Part shown: positions 27,468-37,365 of the stretch, piece after piece
Layout: the number at the start of each line of letters is the position of its first letter
How positions within the stretch are numbered: position 1 is the stretch's first letter
Assembly (NCBI RefSeq): GCF_023051145.1
Contig: NZ_JALKFS010000005.1
Location: forward strand, 3,985,733-4,049,732
Source of the DNA: Williamsia sp. DF01-3
GTDB taxonomy: Bacteria > Actinomycetota > Actinomycetes > Mycobacteriales > Mycobacteriaceae
DNA length: 64,000 bases
Direction: 5' to 3'
Position numbers and translations under genes: made by a program
Notes under the pieces: model-generated
Database searches by the model: none
What the model was told of the DNA's origin: nothing
What the model saw: the letters and a program-made list of their open reading frames with translations, nothing else

Positions 27468-28799
27468 TCACCGTCCGGCGACGATTCGGTTCCATGCGAT
27501 GGACGCACTCAGCGATTCGAGATAGTCGTCGATGTTCCCGATCGCCGACTCTGCGGCGTGCACGCTGATCGCCACCGTGTCACCGATTCCGTGCACCCCG
27601 TGGGTGACGCCCATCGCAGGAGACAGGGCCGGGTAGCCGGCGGTGAACGCAACCGGCGCCCCGCCGAATGTCAGGTCGGCCGGGCCGCGGTTGATGCTCG
27701 ACACCACCGTGTTCCCGATGACCATGGGTGCAACCGCAGTCGGATCGAATTGTGTTATCCCCCAGTACAACAAAGGAGCGGGAACCGCCGAGAAGGCTTC
27801 GTCGGCCGCTCGCAACGCGGGATGAGCACCACGAGATCGACGATGCATCAGCGCCTCGGCGATCTGCTCGGTTCTTCGTTCCCATGATGCCGTGGTGCTG
27901 AACAGTTCGACACCGACGTTCCGGAAGTGGTTGCGAGCGAGGGGTTTTCCTGGTTTCGCGACAGTCAACTCCGCACCGAGCGCGGCAGTGTCGACACCCT
28001 GGCCGGCGAGGTGCTCCGACAACCCCAGCGAGATGGCTGCGAGCGCTCCGACAGTGACGGTGGGCCCCGGGAAGTCGTCGCGGTCACGGACCAGCGTGCG
28101 GATCTCGCGGCGACCCTCCGGCCTGTTGTTGGTGGGCAGCGCGGGTCGCACATCGGCCTGCGGGGGCACGGATCCGTCGGCCACGTCCGCAACCAGCCTT
28201 CGGTGTGTGACAGCAGCATTCAGCCCGCGCAAACTCAATAAGCCGAGCTGTTTGGGTGTCCGGATCGCCGCGACCGTTGCCGCCCGCACCGTCGAGTAGC
28301 CGCTCTCGGGTTTCGCCGCAATGCCGCGGCGCGGTTCCCCGCCATCGACGAACAGACTCCTGGCCACGCCCGTCGCGCGGCGGCCGTCGGCGAGGGCGTG
28401 TCCGATCTGCAGGACCACCACCGTCACCGGACCCTGGCAGCGGGGAACGTCGCCGACACCCTCGAACACGTGCAGACGCCACACGCTGTCGCGGAGGTCG
28501 AGCTGATCTGCGAACAGATTCTGAACGGCCGCAAGGCAACCCGACCAGGTGGGCTGCGGCAATTGGTGCACTGTGACGTGATCTGGTCCGACCCCGTGGC
28601 GAACCCAGTAGGGGTAGTCGAAAGCACAGCCCGGGTCGGCGACCCGCAAGGTCAGATCGACGTTCGACGCCGCGCGCCCGAGCACGTCGGCGATGGCCGA
28701 CTCGAGGTTGTCGACCTCACCGTCGAAGGCGAACAGCAGGAATTGGTCGTTCGGAACTCGACTCGACATCCAGTACATCTGGGCATCGATGGGTGTCAT
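27468..28799 (-). CDS. wax ester synthase/diacylglycerol acyltransferase (WS/DGAT) family
   Basis: A 443-residue acyltransferase-fold protein of the family that makes wax esters or triacylglycerol in mycolata. The active-site motif HHxxxDG reads GHALADG (133-139), so the first His is Gly while the second, catalytic, His and the Asp are kept. Near the C-terminus the family pattern SINRGPADLTFGGAPV is present. The ATG at 28799 follows GGAGCG; an ATG at 28808 is possible. It converges with the decapeptide-repeat gene. Confidence 0.88.
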   Translation of the reverse strand: MTPIDAQMYWMSSRVPNDQFLLFAFDGEVDNLESAIADVLGRAASNVDLTLRVADPGCAFDYPYWVRHGVGPDHVTVHQLPQPTWSGCLAAVQNLFADQLDLRDSVWRLHVFEGVGDVPRCQGPVTVVVLQIGHALADGRRATGVARSLFVDGGEPRRGIAAKPESGYSTVRAATVAAIRTPKQLGLLSLRGLNAAVTHRRLVADVADGSVPPQADVRPALPTNNRPEGRREIRTLVRDRDDFPGPTVTVGALAAISLGLSEHLAGQGVDTAALGAELTVAKPGKPLARNHFRNVGVELFSTTASWERRTEQIAEALMHRRSRGAHPALRAADEAFSAVPAPLLYWGITQFDPTAVAPMVIGNTVVSSINRGPADLTFGGAPVAFTAGYPALSPAMGVTHGVHGIGDTVAISVHAAESAIGNIDDYLESLSASIAWNRIVAGR

Positions 28800-28906
28800 T
28801 CGCTCCATCCGACGAACGTACTTCACCGCCGCGAGCACATCGGGTGCCTATCTGATGGCCGCAACCGTCCGCGCACGTCGGTCGATACAACTTGGCTATT
28901 GAAAGC

Positions 28907-28925
28907 GTCCATATTTGACTTGGAC
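28907..28925. promoter_or_regulatory. inverted repeat upstream of the aldarate operon
   Basis: GTCCA-N9-TGGAC lies in the 264-bp gap between the divergent WS/DGAT gene and the semialdehyde dehydrogenase gene. It may be an operator. No clear promoter elements could be assigned. Confidence 0.3.
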
Positions 28926-29063
28926 ATGAATGAATAAGCGGCCTACGGTCGATGTATGACCCAGGTCACGCCTGCCGCTGGGCGGCGTGGTCTGGGTCGA
29001 CGACGCAGGTCGGCCGCGATCGCCATGGCCGAACAAGTACGCACAACAGGTAGGAGTCGGCAC

Positions 29064-30680
29064 ATGACGACGACAGAAGATCGCTCGACAGGGCAGGCGC
29101 AGATGAACGCCCTGACCGGGCAGATGATCATCGCGGGCACATTTGTCACCGGACAGGGCGACACCGTGCACGGGCTCGACCCGGCGACCGGGGACGTCCT
29201 CGAACCCCGTTACTCCTACGGGTCCGACAGTGACGTCGACGCCGCATGTGCCGCTGCCTCCGCTGCCTTCGACCGGTATCGGGCGACCACGTCCACCGTT
29301 CGCGCCGAATTCCTCGAGGCGATCGCAGAGAACATCGAATCTCTCGGCGACACCCTCGTCGACCGAGCCTGCTCCGAATCGGGTCTACCCCGCCCCAGGA
29401 TCGCCGGCGAGGTGGGCAGGACCGCAGGACAATTGCGTTTGTTCGCAGGCGTACTGCGAGACGGCGGCTGGAACGGTGCACGCATCGATCCCGCACAACC
29501 CGATCGCACACCGTTGCCGCGCGCCGACATCCGGCAACGCAAGATCCCCGTCGGACCGGTGGCAGTGTTCGGCGCCAGCAACTTCCCCCTCGCGTTCTCG
29601 GTGGCAGGCGGCGACACGGCCTCGGCTCTCGCCGCCGGCTGCCCGGTGGTCGTGAAGGCACACGACGCTCATCCCGGCACCTCGGAACTGGTCGGTCGCG
29701 CCATCACCGAGGCAATCGCCCGTACGGGGATGCCTGCCGGAACGTTCTCGCTCCTCTACGGCTCGGGACCGATCCTCGGTACCCGCCTGGTGACAGACCC
29801 GAGGATCAAGGCGGTCGGATTCACCGGATCGCGTTCTGGCGGAACCGCTCTGGTCGCTGCCGCCGCAGCCCGCCCCGAGCCCATCCCCGTCTACGCCGAG
29901 ATGAGTTCGGTCAACCCGGTGTTCCTGATGGAGTCCGCCCTGCGGAACCGGGGCACCGACCTCGGGCAGGCATTCGTGGGGTCGTTGACCATGGGTGCCG
30001 GGCAGTTTTGCACCAACCCCGGCCTTGTCATCGCCGTGGACGGCCCCGCGTTGGATGACTTCGTGCGGTCTGCAAGCGACGCGATCGCCGCGTCGGCCCC
30101 AGCACCGATGCTCACCCCCGGCATCGCGAGGTCCTATGCCGACGGCGTCGAGGCGTTCTCGACCGCAGCGACCGCCGAGGCGAAGGCCTCGACGACCGAC
30201 CGGCCGAATACGTGCGGCGCCGCTGTCTTCAGCACCGACGCCGATACGTTCCTGGCGTCAGAAGTGTTGCAGGAGGAAGTATTCGGCTCGGCCAGCCTGG
30301 TGGTCAAATGCGTTGACGCGAACGAGGTACGCGCCGTCGCGGCACGCATGGAAGGCCAGCTCACCGCAACGGTGCACTGCGACGACGATGACCTCATGGC
30401 GGCGGGCGAGCTGATGAGGGTTCTCGAACTCAAGGCAGGCCGGATCCTGTTCAACGGCTGGCCCACCGGGGTCGAGGTCGGCCACGCCATGGTCCACGGC
30501 GGCCCGTATCCAGCGACGTCCGATTCGCGTTCCACGTCTGTGGGATCGCTTGCCATCGAGCGGTTCCTGCGGCCGGTCGCCTACCAGGACGTCCCACCCG
30601 CACTGCTGCCGTCGGCGATCGCCGACGGCAACCCCAATCAGCTGTGGCGCCGCATCGACGGCCGCCTCGTCCAAGACTGA
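29064..30680 (+). CDS. alpha-ketoglutarate semialdehyde dehydrogenase
   Basis: A 538-residue aldehyde dehydrogenase that oxidises 2,5-dioxopentanoate to 2-oxoglutarate, the last step of aldarate breakdown. Catalytic C316 (GAGQFCTNPG) and E279 (YAEMSSVNP) are present with the KGSADH-type FGASNFPLAFSVAGGDTASA cofactor region. The ATG at 29064 follows TAGGAG. kdgD begins 30 bp downstream and a glucarate-type dehydratase follows, which fixes the pathway. Confidence 0.93.
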   Translation: MTTTEDRSTGQAQMNALTGQMIIAGTFVTGQGDTVHGLDPATGDVLEPRYSYGSDSDVDAACAAASAAFDRYRATTSTVRAEFLEAIAENIESLGDTLVDRACSESGLPRPRIAGEVGRTAGQLRLFAGVLRDGGWNGARIDPAQPDRTPLPRADIRQRKIPVGPVAVFGASNFPLAFSVAGGDTASALAAGCPVVVKAHDAHPGTSELVGRAITEAIARTGMPAGTFSLLYGSGPILGTRLVTDPRIKAVGFTGSRSGGTALVAAAAARPEPIPVYAEMSSVNPVFLMESALRNRGTDLGQAFVGSLTMGAGQFCTNPGLVIAVDGPALDDFVRSASDAIAASAPAPMLTPGIARSYADGVEAFSTAATAEAKASTTDRPNTCGAAVFSTDADTFLASEVLQEEVFGSASLVVKCVDANEVRAVAARMEGQLTATVHCDDDDLMAAGELMRVLELKAGRILFNGWPTGVEVGHAMVHGGPYPATSDSRSTSVGSLAIERFLRPVAYQDVPPALLPSAIADGNPNQLWRRIDGRLVQD

Positions 30681-30709
30681 CCAACCCCACCCACTCTAGG
30701 AGAAATCTG

Positions 30710-31645
30710 ATGCTCGACGGAGTTCTGTTCTTTCCCGTCACCCCGTTCACCCCGTCCGGGGATGTGGACTACACCCTGCTCGCCGAGCACCTCGACAAGG
30801 GTGTCGCCGCGGGACCCGGTGGCGTCTTCATTGCCTGCGGTACAGGCGAATTCCACGCTCTCGGGCTCGACGAGTTCAGCAAGATCGTCGCAACGGCGGT
30901 CGAGGTCGTGGCCGGACGGGTGCCCGTCTTCGCCGGCGCCGGCGGATCGCTGGTCCAGGCAAAGGAATTCGCGCGTAGCGCCGAGGCCGCGGGCGCCGAT
31001 GGCATCCTGCTGCTACCGCCGTACCTCGTGACGATGCCGCCCGCCGGGCTCGTGGAGTACACCCGCACCGTCGCTGCCGCCACCGACCTCCCGCTCATCG
31101 TCTACAACCGCGGTTCGGCCGTCTACAACGAGGCTGCCGCGGTCGAGGTGGCGCAGCTGCCCACCGTCATCGGGTTCAAAGACGGAACCGGCGACCTGGA
31201 CAACGTCGCCCGTATCGTGATGGCCGTCAAGGACGCCCTGGCACCTTCGGGCAAGAACTTCCTGTTCTTCAACGGTCTGCCCACAGCCGAGATCACCCAG
31301 CAGGCCTACCGCGCCATCGGTGTCACCCTGTACTCCTCGGCAACCTTCGCGTTCGCCCCTGAGATCGCGCTGGCGTTCTACAACGCCCTGGAGTCCGGGG
31401 ACGACCAACTCGCGGAAGCTTTGTTGCGCAAGTTCTTCCACCCGCTGGTCCGCCTACGCAACCAGGTCCCCGGTTACGCGGTGTCGATGGTGAAGTTCGG
31501 CGTCACGATGGAAGGTCTCGACGCCGGACCGGTTCGCGCACCGCTCGTGCCGCTGACACAGGCACACCAGCAGGAGCTCATCGAGATCACCGCTGCCGGC
31601 CGGGCCGTCCTCGAAGGCGCCCTGTCACCGGCCGTCGCGGTCTGA
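30710..31645 (+). CDS. kdgD: KdgD, 5-dehydro-4-deoxyglucarate dehydratase
   Basis: A 311-residue member of the DapA/NAL aldolase superfamily that dehydrates and decarboxylates 5-dehydro-4-deoxyglucarate to 2,5-dioxopentanoate. The Schiff-base lysine K157 (GFKDGTGD), Y132 (VYNRG) and the GTGEF loop (44-48) are present. The start follows AGGAGAA. Its stop overlaps the next start (TGATG). Confidence 0.95.
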   Translation: MLDGVLFFPVTPFTPSGDVDYTLLAEHLDKGVAAGPGGVFIACGTGEFHALGLDEFSKIVATAVEVVAGRVPVFAGAGGSLVQAKEFARSAEAAGADGILLLPPYLVTMPPAGLVEYTRTVAAATDLPLIVYNRGSAVYNEAAAVEVAQLPTVIGFKDGTGDLDNVARIVMAVKDALAPSGKNFLFFNGLPTAEITQQAYRAIGVTLYSSATFAFAPEIALAFYNALESGDDQLAEALLRKFFHPLVRLRNQVPGYAVSMVKFGVTMEGLDAGPVRAPLVPLTQAHQQELIEITAAGRAVLEGALSPAVAV

Positions 31646-32916
31646 TGCCCACTGGACCGATCCGGATCACCGGCGCCCGCATCACCCCGGTCGCTTTCGC
31701 CGATCCGCCGCTGCTGAACACCGTCGGCGTCCACCAGCCCTTCGCACTGCGGGCGATCATCCAGCTCGACACCGACGCCGGAATCGTCGGACTGGGCGAA
31801 ACCTACGCCGACACCGCGCATCTGGCTCGGCTCGAGGCGTCCGCGAAGGCGATCACCGGACACGATGTGTTCGCGCTCAACGCACTGCGAACAACCATCG
31901 ATGCCACCCTGGGCACGCTGTCTGTCAGCGGCGGGGACGGTGTGGCCGGCATGATCACCACCGCCAGCACCACCGACCGGGTGCTGTCACCCTTCGAGGT
32001 CGCGTGCCTCGACATCCAGGGCAAGGCCCTGGATCGGCCGGTGTCGGACCTCCTCGGCGGCGCCGTACGCACCGAGGTGCCGTTCAGTGCATACCTGTTC
32101 TACAAGTGGGCCGGCCATCCCGGAACCGACCCCGACGAGTGGGGCGCGGCGCTCGACCCGGAGGGTCTCGTCCGGCAGGCGCAGCGGATGATCGGCACGT
32201 ACGGATTCAAGGCGATCAAGCTCAAGGGCGGCGTGTTTCCTCCCGAGCAGGAGATCGCGGCCATGAAGGCCCTGCGGTCGGCATTCCCCGACCTGCCGCT
32301 GCGGCTGGACCCCAACGCGGCGTGGACGGTCGAGACCTCGATCGAGGTGGCATCCGAACTCGCCGGCGTCGTCGAGTACCTCGAAGACCCGACACCGGGC
32401 CTGCAGGGCATGGCCGAAGTGGCGGCGGAAGCGAAAATGCCTCTGGCGACCAACATGTGCGTGGTCGCCTTCGACCAGCTCGAACCGTCGGTCCGGCAGA
32501 ACTCGGTGTCCGTGGTTCTCTCCGACCACCACTATTGGGGTGGCCTGCAACGGTCGCGGTTGCTCGCCGGGATCTGTGAGACCTTCGGGCTGGGCCTTTC
32601 CATGCATTCCAACTCGCACCTGGGAATCAGCCTCGCTGCCATGGTCCACCTGGCCGCCGCCACGCCCAATCTGTCCTACGCCTGTGACACTCACTGGCCG
32701 TGGAAGACCGAGGACGTCGTACGAGCAGGAGCGTTGTCCATCGTCGATGGCGCAGTACCGGTTCCGACGGGACCCGGCCTGGGTGTCGAGATCGACGACG
32801 ATGCCCTCGCGACTCTGCACCGGCAATATCTCGAATGCGGCATCCGGGACCGCGACGACACCGGATACATGAAAACCATCGACCCGTCGTTCGAGAACAC
32901 CTGCCCGCGCTGGTGA
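31645..32916 (+). CDS. glucarate dehydratase-like enolase-superfamily enzyme
   Basis: A 423-residue enolase-superfamily dehydratase. The general-base motif KxK is K192-L-K194 in KAIKLKGG; metal ligands lie in LRLDPNAAW and YLEDPTPG; the catalytic His is in MHSNSHLG. It is clearly divergent from the canonical GudD at 42135 and may prefer galactarate, idarate or another aldarate. Coupling to kdgD places its product as 5-dehydro-4-deoxyglucarate. Confidence 0.9.
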   Translation: MPTGPIRITGARITPVAFADPPLLNTVGVHQPFALRAIIQLDTDAGIVGLGETYADTAHLARLEASAKAITGHDVFALNALRTTIDATLGTLSVSGGDGVAGMITTASTTDRVLSPFEVACLDIQGKALDRPVSDLLGGAVRTEVPFSAYLFYKWAGHPGTDPDEWGAALDPEGLVRQAQRMIGTYGFKAIKLKGGVFPPEQEIAAMKALRSAFPDLPLRLDPNAAWTVETSIEVASELAGVVEYLEDPTPGLQGMAEVAAEAKMPLATNMCVVAFDQLEPSVRQNSVSVVLSDHHYWGGLQRSRLLAGICETFGLGLSMHSNSHLGISLAAMVHLAAATPNLSYACDTHWPWKTEDVVRAGALSIVDGAVPVPTGPGLGVEIDDDALATLHRQYLECGIRDRDDTGYMKTIDPSFENTCPRW

Positions 32917-33000
32917 ACCCGCTCGTCCGGCGCTGAACCGGCGCGTACATTGATCCACTGGGCCGGTTGCGCGCCCAATTCCGATACCGGGAGTGGATCA

Positions 33001-33894
33001 ATGTTCTCGCTGGCTCGCCTCACCTGCTTCATCGCTGTCGCCGAAGAACTCCATTTCGGCCGAGCTGCCGAACGTCTTCACATGACCCAGCCGCCACTGA
33101 GCAGGCAGATCCAGCAACTGGAGAACGAACTCGGGGTGCAACTCGTCGACCGGACCAGTCGTTCGGTCACGCTGACCGCCGCCGGCTCGGCCTTTCTGCC
33201 CGACGCCCGCCGCATCGTGCGGCTGTCCGAGAGCGCAGTACTGACCGTGCGCCGGGTGCCTGCCGGCGATCTCGGCACCGTCATCATCGGATTCACGGGC
33301 GCTTCTGCTCATGCGGTACTGCCCCGGTTGCTCGCCACCGCCCGCGAGGTACTACCCGACGTCAAACTCGTTCTGCGCGAGATGGTCTCTTCCGCCCAGA
33401 TCGAGTCACTGTCCGGCGGAGAGCTCGACCTGGGGCTCGTGCGCCCCATCATGACCCGTCCGGGTATCAGCAGCCGGCCGATCCATCACGAGCGGCTGAT
33501 CGCCGCCTTGCCCGCGGATCACGATCTCATCGATGCCGAGCATCTCACCATCGAGGACTTCGACAATCGTCCCGTGGTGATGTACTCCCCCGTCGACGCC
33601 CGCTATTTCCACGAGTTGCTGATCAGCACGTTCACCATCGTCGGCGCGACACCACGGTACGTCCAGTACGTCACCCAGGTGCACACCATGCTGGTGCTGG
33701 TCAGATCCGGTCTCGGAATGGCGCTTGTGCCCGAATCAGCCGCCACAATGCATCCTGAGGGCGTCGTCTTCAAAGAGGTGACAGCGGTTCGAGACCGCCC
33801 GGTTCAGATGAATGCCGCGTGGCGCCCGGACAATCCGAATCCGGCTCTGGCACGGATCATGGAAGACGTTCTACCGCAACGCGAATGGATATGA
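33001..33894 (+). CDS. LysR-family regulator
   Basis: A 297-residue protein with N-terminal winged helix-turn-helix (LHFGRAAERLHMTQPPLSRQ) and a type 2 periplasmic-binding effector domain from about residue 90. It lies 84 bp behind the dehydratase gene on the same strand and probably regulates the aldarate genes, with an aldarate or intermediate as inducer (inference). Confidence 0.93.
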   Translation: MFSLARLTCFIAVAEELHFGRAAERLHMTQPPLSRQIQQLENELGVQLVDRTSRSVTLTAAGSAFLPDARRIVRLSESAVLTVRRVPAGDLGTVIIGFTGASAHAVLPRLLATAREVLPDVKLVLREMVSSAQIESLSGGELDLGLVRPIMTRPGISSRPIHHERLIAALPADHDLIDAEHLTIEDFDNRPVVMYSPVDARYFHELLISTFTIVGATPRYVQYVTQVHTMLVLVRSGLGMALVPESAATMHPEGVVFKEVTAVRDRPVQMNAAWRPDNPNPALARIMEDVLPQREWI

Positions 33895-33915
33895 CTTCGA
33901 ATCGTGAAGCAGTTG

Positions 33916-34311
33916 TCACACAGCGGAGCGCACCGGGGGTTTGACTGCCGCGACCGGGCACTGCGCGTCGAGCAGAACCCGTTGCATGGCGCTGCCCGTC
34001 AGTAACTTGCCAACCGGTGAACGTCGACGGATACCGATCACGATGAGCTCGACATCGTCGCGATACGACGCGTCGATGAGATTGTCGGCGTGCGAGAGAG
34101 CCGGGTCGTTTGGCTCGATCGCAAAAGCCACATCGGCCGCCCCCGCGGCCTGGCGAGCCGCGTCGAGATCCGATTCGAACTCCGGAGACGATCCGCTGTC
34201 GTCCTCGGCGATGACCATCAGATCCGTTCCGCGCATGCGTGCCTCGGCGAAGCCGAACGACAACGCACCGCGCCCCTCTGTAGAGGGCACATAGCTCAGC
34301 ACAACGCTCAT
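33916..34311 (-). CDS. universal stress protein (UspA family)
   Basis: A 131-residue single-domain USP. The ATP-binding signature GIRRRSPVGKLLTGS (G-2x-G-9x-G-S type) is near the C-terminus. It starts in an ATGA overlap with the stop of the dehydrogenase gene, so both are coupled. Confidence 0.9.
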   Translation of the reverse strand: MSVVLSYVPSTEGRGALSFGFAEARMRGTDLMVIAEDDSGSSPEFESDLDAARQAAGAADVAFAIEPNDPALSHADNLIDASYRDDVELIVIGIRRRSPVGKLLTGSAMQRVLLDAQCPVAAVKPPVRSAV

Positions 34312-35354
34312 GGGCGCGGCCTTCCTTTCGGTTGAGGTTGCAGCACGGCCGTCCTCAGCGTGCCCCGGGCGAGATACTCGTCGAGGTTGGCCAGCGTCAG
34401 GGCTTCCATCGCGGCGCGGGTCTCGGTGGTGCCACTGGCTACATGGGGCAGCAGCACCACGTTGTCGAGGCCGACGAGCGCTGCCGGGACATGCGGCTCG
34501 TCGGCGAACACGTCGAGACCCGCGCCGGCCAGACCGCCCGACGTGAGCAGGTCGACCAGCGCTTCTTCGTCGACCACGCTGCCCCGCGCCACGTTCACCA
34601 GAAAACCGTTGGGCCCCAGCGCCTCGAGGACATCACGATCGACGAGCTGCCGGGTGTGTTCACCACCTGAGGCCGCCACGACGAGTACGTCCACCGACGC
34701 CGCCAGTTCGGCCGGCAACGATGAGTACCGATACGGCGAGCCGACTATCTCGCGGCGGTTGTGGTAGGCAATGCTGCACCCGAAGCCTTTGAGACGCTCG
34801 GCAATTGCCGAACCGATGCGGCCGAGTCCGATGATTCCGACTCGGGCGCCGCTCACCTTGCGCGTCAGGCGGAAGTTGCCCTCGCTCGCCCACCGGCCGG
34901 CCCGCACGTAGCGGTCCGCGGCAGAGAAACCGCGAAGCGTGTCGATGAGCAGCCCCACCGCGGTGTCCGCAACGCAATCGGTGAGGACGTCCGGGGTGTT
35001 GCTCACCCCCACGCCCCGCTGCCGGGCAACCTCGACGTCGGTGGTGTCGTAACCGACGCCGAAGTGGATGATCGCGCCGAGGTTCGGCAACTGCGCCATC
35101 AGTGCCGCGTCGACGCCCGTGCGGCCAGAGGTGACAACAGCGGCGACGACGTCCCCCCGAGTGGCGAGGAAGCCTTCTCTGGAACTGTCGTCCGGGAGCA
35201 ACAACGCTCCGTAGCCGGCTGCCAGGGACTCAGCGAGTGACGGCTTGAGCGGGCCGACCTGCAGCACCCGTCCCGCCTGGTCCGCCGAATCGCGATACTG
35301 GTGTGGTGCAGTGCTTTTCGCCGGTCGTGCCGCGACTGGTGCGACATCGGCCAT
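34308..35354 (-). CDS. D-2-hydroxyacid dehydrogenase 1
   Basis: A 348-residue NAD(P)-dependent enzyme. The dinucleotide motif GIIGLGRIGSAIA, the catalytic Arg in VNVARGSVVD, the Glu in FADEP and the His in LLPHVASGT are present. The substrate may be glyoxylate, hydroxypyruvate or another sugar-acid product; position suggests aldarate metabolism. Divergent from the importer operon. Confidence 0.9.
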   Translation of the reverse strand: MADVAPVAARPAKSTAPHQYRDSADQAGRVLQVGPLKPSLAESLAAGYGALLLPDDSSREGFLATRGDVVAAVVTSGRTGVDAALMAQLPNLGAIIHFGVGYDTTDVEVARQRGVGVSNTPDVLTDCVADTAVGLLIDTLRGFSAADRYVRAGRWASEGNFRLTRKVSGARVGIIGLGRIGSAIAERLKGFGCSIAYHNRREIVGSPYRYSSLPAELAASVDVLVVAASGGEHTRQLVDRDVLEALGPNGFLVNVARGSVVDEEALVDLLTSGGLAGAGLDVFADEPHVPAALVGLDNVVLLPHVASGTTETRAAMEALTLANLDEYLARGTLRTAVLQPQPKGRPRP

Positions 35355-35399
35355 CGTGCCTCCTGACGACAGGGAAAGACCATCATGGTCTTCATCGAG

Positions 35400-35569
35400 T
35401 TACCCGTACGGTAAGCCGCCTCAGGAATACCTGTCCAACTCGTAAATAACATGGACTGATACCCAAACGGCATCACTGGGTTGGCTGCCGAGCGGGCTCG
35501 GCGACAAGCAATCCGTAATGCGGCAGGTCAAAGACTATATTGCAGGTGAGTCGTGTCACCAGATGACAC
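35400..35569. promoter_or_regulatory. two operator-like inverted repeats in the divergent promoter region
   Basis: The 363-bp gap 35355-35717 contains TTACC-N5-GGTAA (35400-35414) and GTGTCA-N5-TGACAC (35553-35569), both perfect. The second type of repeat is typical of GntR- or LysR-bound sites. They lie between the dehydrogenase/USP pair and the importer operon. Nothing else clear is seen in the gap except the AGGAGG-like ribosome site before 35718. Confidence 0.4.
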
Positions 35570-35717
35570 ATCCAGTGACGCCCATCACCGACAGAAATGG
35601 CGGTTTGCAGGCGTTTTGGCCTGTTGACGCCTCCTCGGGGCACTTCTAGGTTGTGGCTACCGTCACAAACGGTCAGCGTCTCGATCGACGCGATTCACCA
35701 TCATCAACGGAGGACCC

Positions 35718-37295
35718 ATGCACGCCGCAGCCCCGCAGCCGGCATCCCGACGCCATTCCGTACGGGCGGTCGTCGCCATGGCCGCCGTGGCCGCTCTGGC
35801 CACCGGTTGTTCGGTCGCCAACTCGACACAGACCGACGCTGCCGACCCGAACACCCTGCGCATCGTGCTCCCGCAGGAGCCTCCGACGCTCGAGCCGTGC
35901 GACGCCTCGCTGACGGCCACGGGTCCCGTGGTCCGGTCCAACATCACCGAGCCGCTCATCGAACGCAATCCCGATACCGGTGACCTCGAGCCGAAGCTGG
36001 CCGACTCATGGGAGCAGACCTCTCCCAACACCTGGACGTTCCGCATCCACCAGGGCGTCAGATTCAGCGACGGCACGCCCTTCGATGCCGAAGCCGCCGC
36101 CTTCTCCATCAATCGCACGATCAACTCCACGATCGGCTGCGAGGTGGACGGCTACGTGTTCGGTGACGACGAACTGGTCGTCGAAGCGACCGATCCGGCG
36201 ACGGTGACAGTGACCACTCCCACTCCGGATCCGATTCTGCCGCTGCGTGTCTCGTTCATCGAGATGGTCCCGACCAGTACCGACACCGCAGACAAGGTGC
36301 GTATCCCGATCGGCACCGGCCCCTACCGGGTCGACTACTGGGATCCGGGCCAAAAGCTGGCTCTCGCGCTCAATCCCGAGTACGCCGGCCCCACCCCGGA
36401 GTACAGCCGTGCGGTGTACCAGTGGCGTACCGAGGGCAGCGTGCGGGCAGCCATGGTGACCAACGACGAGGCGGAGATAGCCACCTACCTTGGCCCGGAA
36501 GACGGCGCCGGGGACCTGGGTGTGTCGTACCCGAACAACGAGACCACCGCGCTGCGGATGCAGGCGGATGAACCACCGCTCGACGACTACCGGGTTCGCG
36601 AGGCCATCGATCTGTCGATCAATCGCGACGGGATCATCAAGGCCCTCTTCCGCGGCCTCGGGGATCCGGCAGCACAGCTCGTCGGCCCGAGCATCATCGG
36701 GTTCAACGACACGATCTCTGCCACCCCCTACGACCTCAACCGCGCGAAAGAGCTTGTGGCCGAGGCCAAAGCAGACGGAGTGCCGGTCGACAAGCAGATC
36801 AAGCTCATCGGGCGCACAGGGATGTACCCGAAGATCAACGAGACCATCGAGGTCATCCAGAACTCACTCGACCAGATCGGTCTCAACGTCAAGATCGAGA
36901 TGATGGACACCTCGGGCCAGATGCTATATCAGATCCGGCCCTTCCCCGACGAGGGACCGATCCTGCTGATGATCCAGCACGGCAACCAGGCCGGTGATGC
37001 CCAGTTCACCGCCGAGCAGTACCTGCTGAGCGATGGCTATCAGAGCACCTATGGCACGTCCGAGTTCGACGCCGAGATAGAGACAGCCCAGAACCAGACC
37101 GGCGACGCCCGCCAGGGGGCGTTCGCCGCGGTACTCGCCGACGAACCGAGCAAGATCCGTCAGTACGCCTACCTCGCTCACATGAACGCGGTACTGGCCA
37201 AGGCGCCGTCGGTTGCCTACCAACCGAACTCGGCAACCGGCGACGAGATGCGACTGGCCGAGATGACCCATGCCACCTCCTCCGGCAACGACTGA
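35718..37295 (+). CDS. ABC importer substrate-binding lipoprotein (family 5, DppA-like)
   Basis: A 525-residue lipoprotein with lipobox LATGC (C31) and ribosome site GGAGG. It has the family 5 pattern (TLRIVLPQEPPTLEPCDAS, WTFRIHQGVRFSDGTPF). Members carry peptides, nickel, sugars or other solutes. The operon ends with glucarate dehydratase, so the ligand may be an aldarate or a conjugate; this is inference. Confidence 0.92.
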   Translation: MHAAAPQPASRRHSVRAVVAMAAVAALATGCSVANSTQTDAADPNTLRIVLPQEPPTLEPCDASLTATGPVVRSNITEPLIERNPDTGDLEPKLADSWEQTSPNTWTFRIHQGVRFSDGTPFDAEAAAFSINRTINSTIGCEVDGYVFGDDELVVEATDPATVTVTTPTPDPILPLRVSFIEMVPTSTDTADKVRIPIGTGPYRVDYWDPGQKLALALNPEYAGPTPEYSRAVYQWRTEGSVRAAMVTNDEAEIATYLGPEDGAGDLGVSYPNNETTALRMQADEPPLDDYRVREAIDLSINRDGIIKALFRGLGDPAAQLVGPSIIGFNDTISATPYDLNRAKELVAEAKADGVPVDKQIKLIGRTGMYPKINETIEVIQNSLDQIGLNVKIEMMDTSGQMLYQIRPFPDEGPILLMIQHGNQAGDAQFTAEQYLLSDGYQSTYGTSEFDAEIETAQNQTGDARQGAFAAVLADEPSKIRQYAYLAHMNAVLAKAPSVAYQPNSATGDEMRLAEMTHATSSGND

Positions 37296-37365
37296 CCCCC
37301 GCTTTCCACACCACCTGAAGGAACCTGTCATGACCAGCCCCATGTCCTCGAGAAAGCGGTGAGAG

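Noticed and set aside
37330-37362. Ten-codon upstream frame before the dppB-like gene
   Set aside because: It is in frame with the permease and has a plausible ribosome site, but no conserved feature; kept only as a note in that gene.
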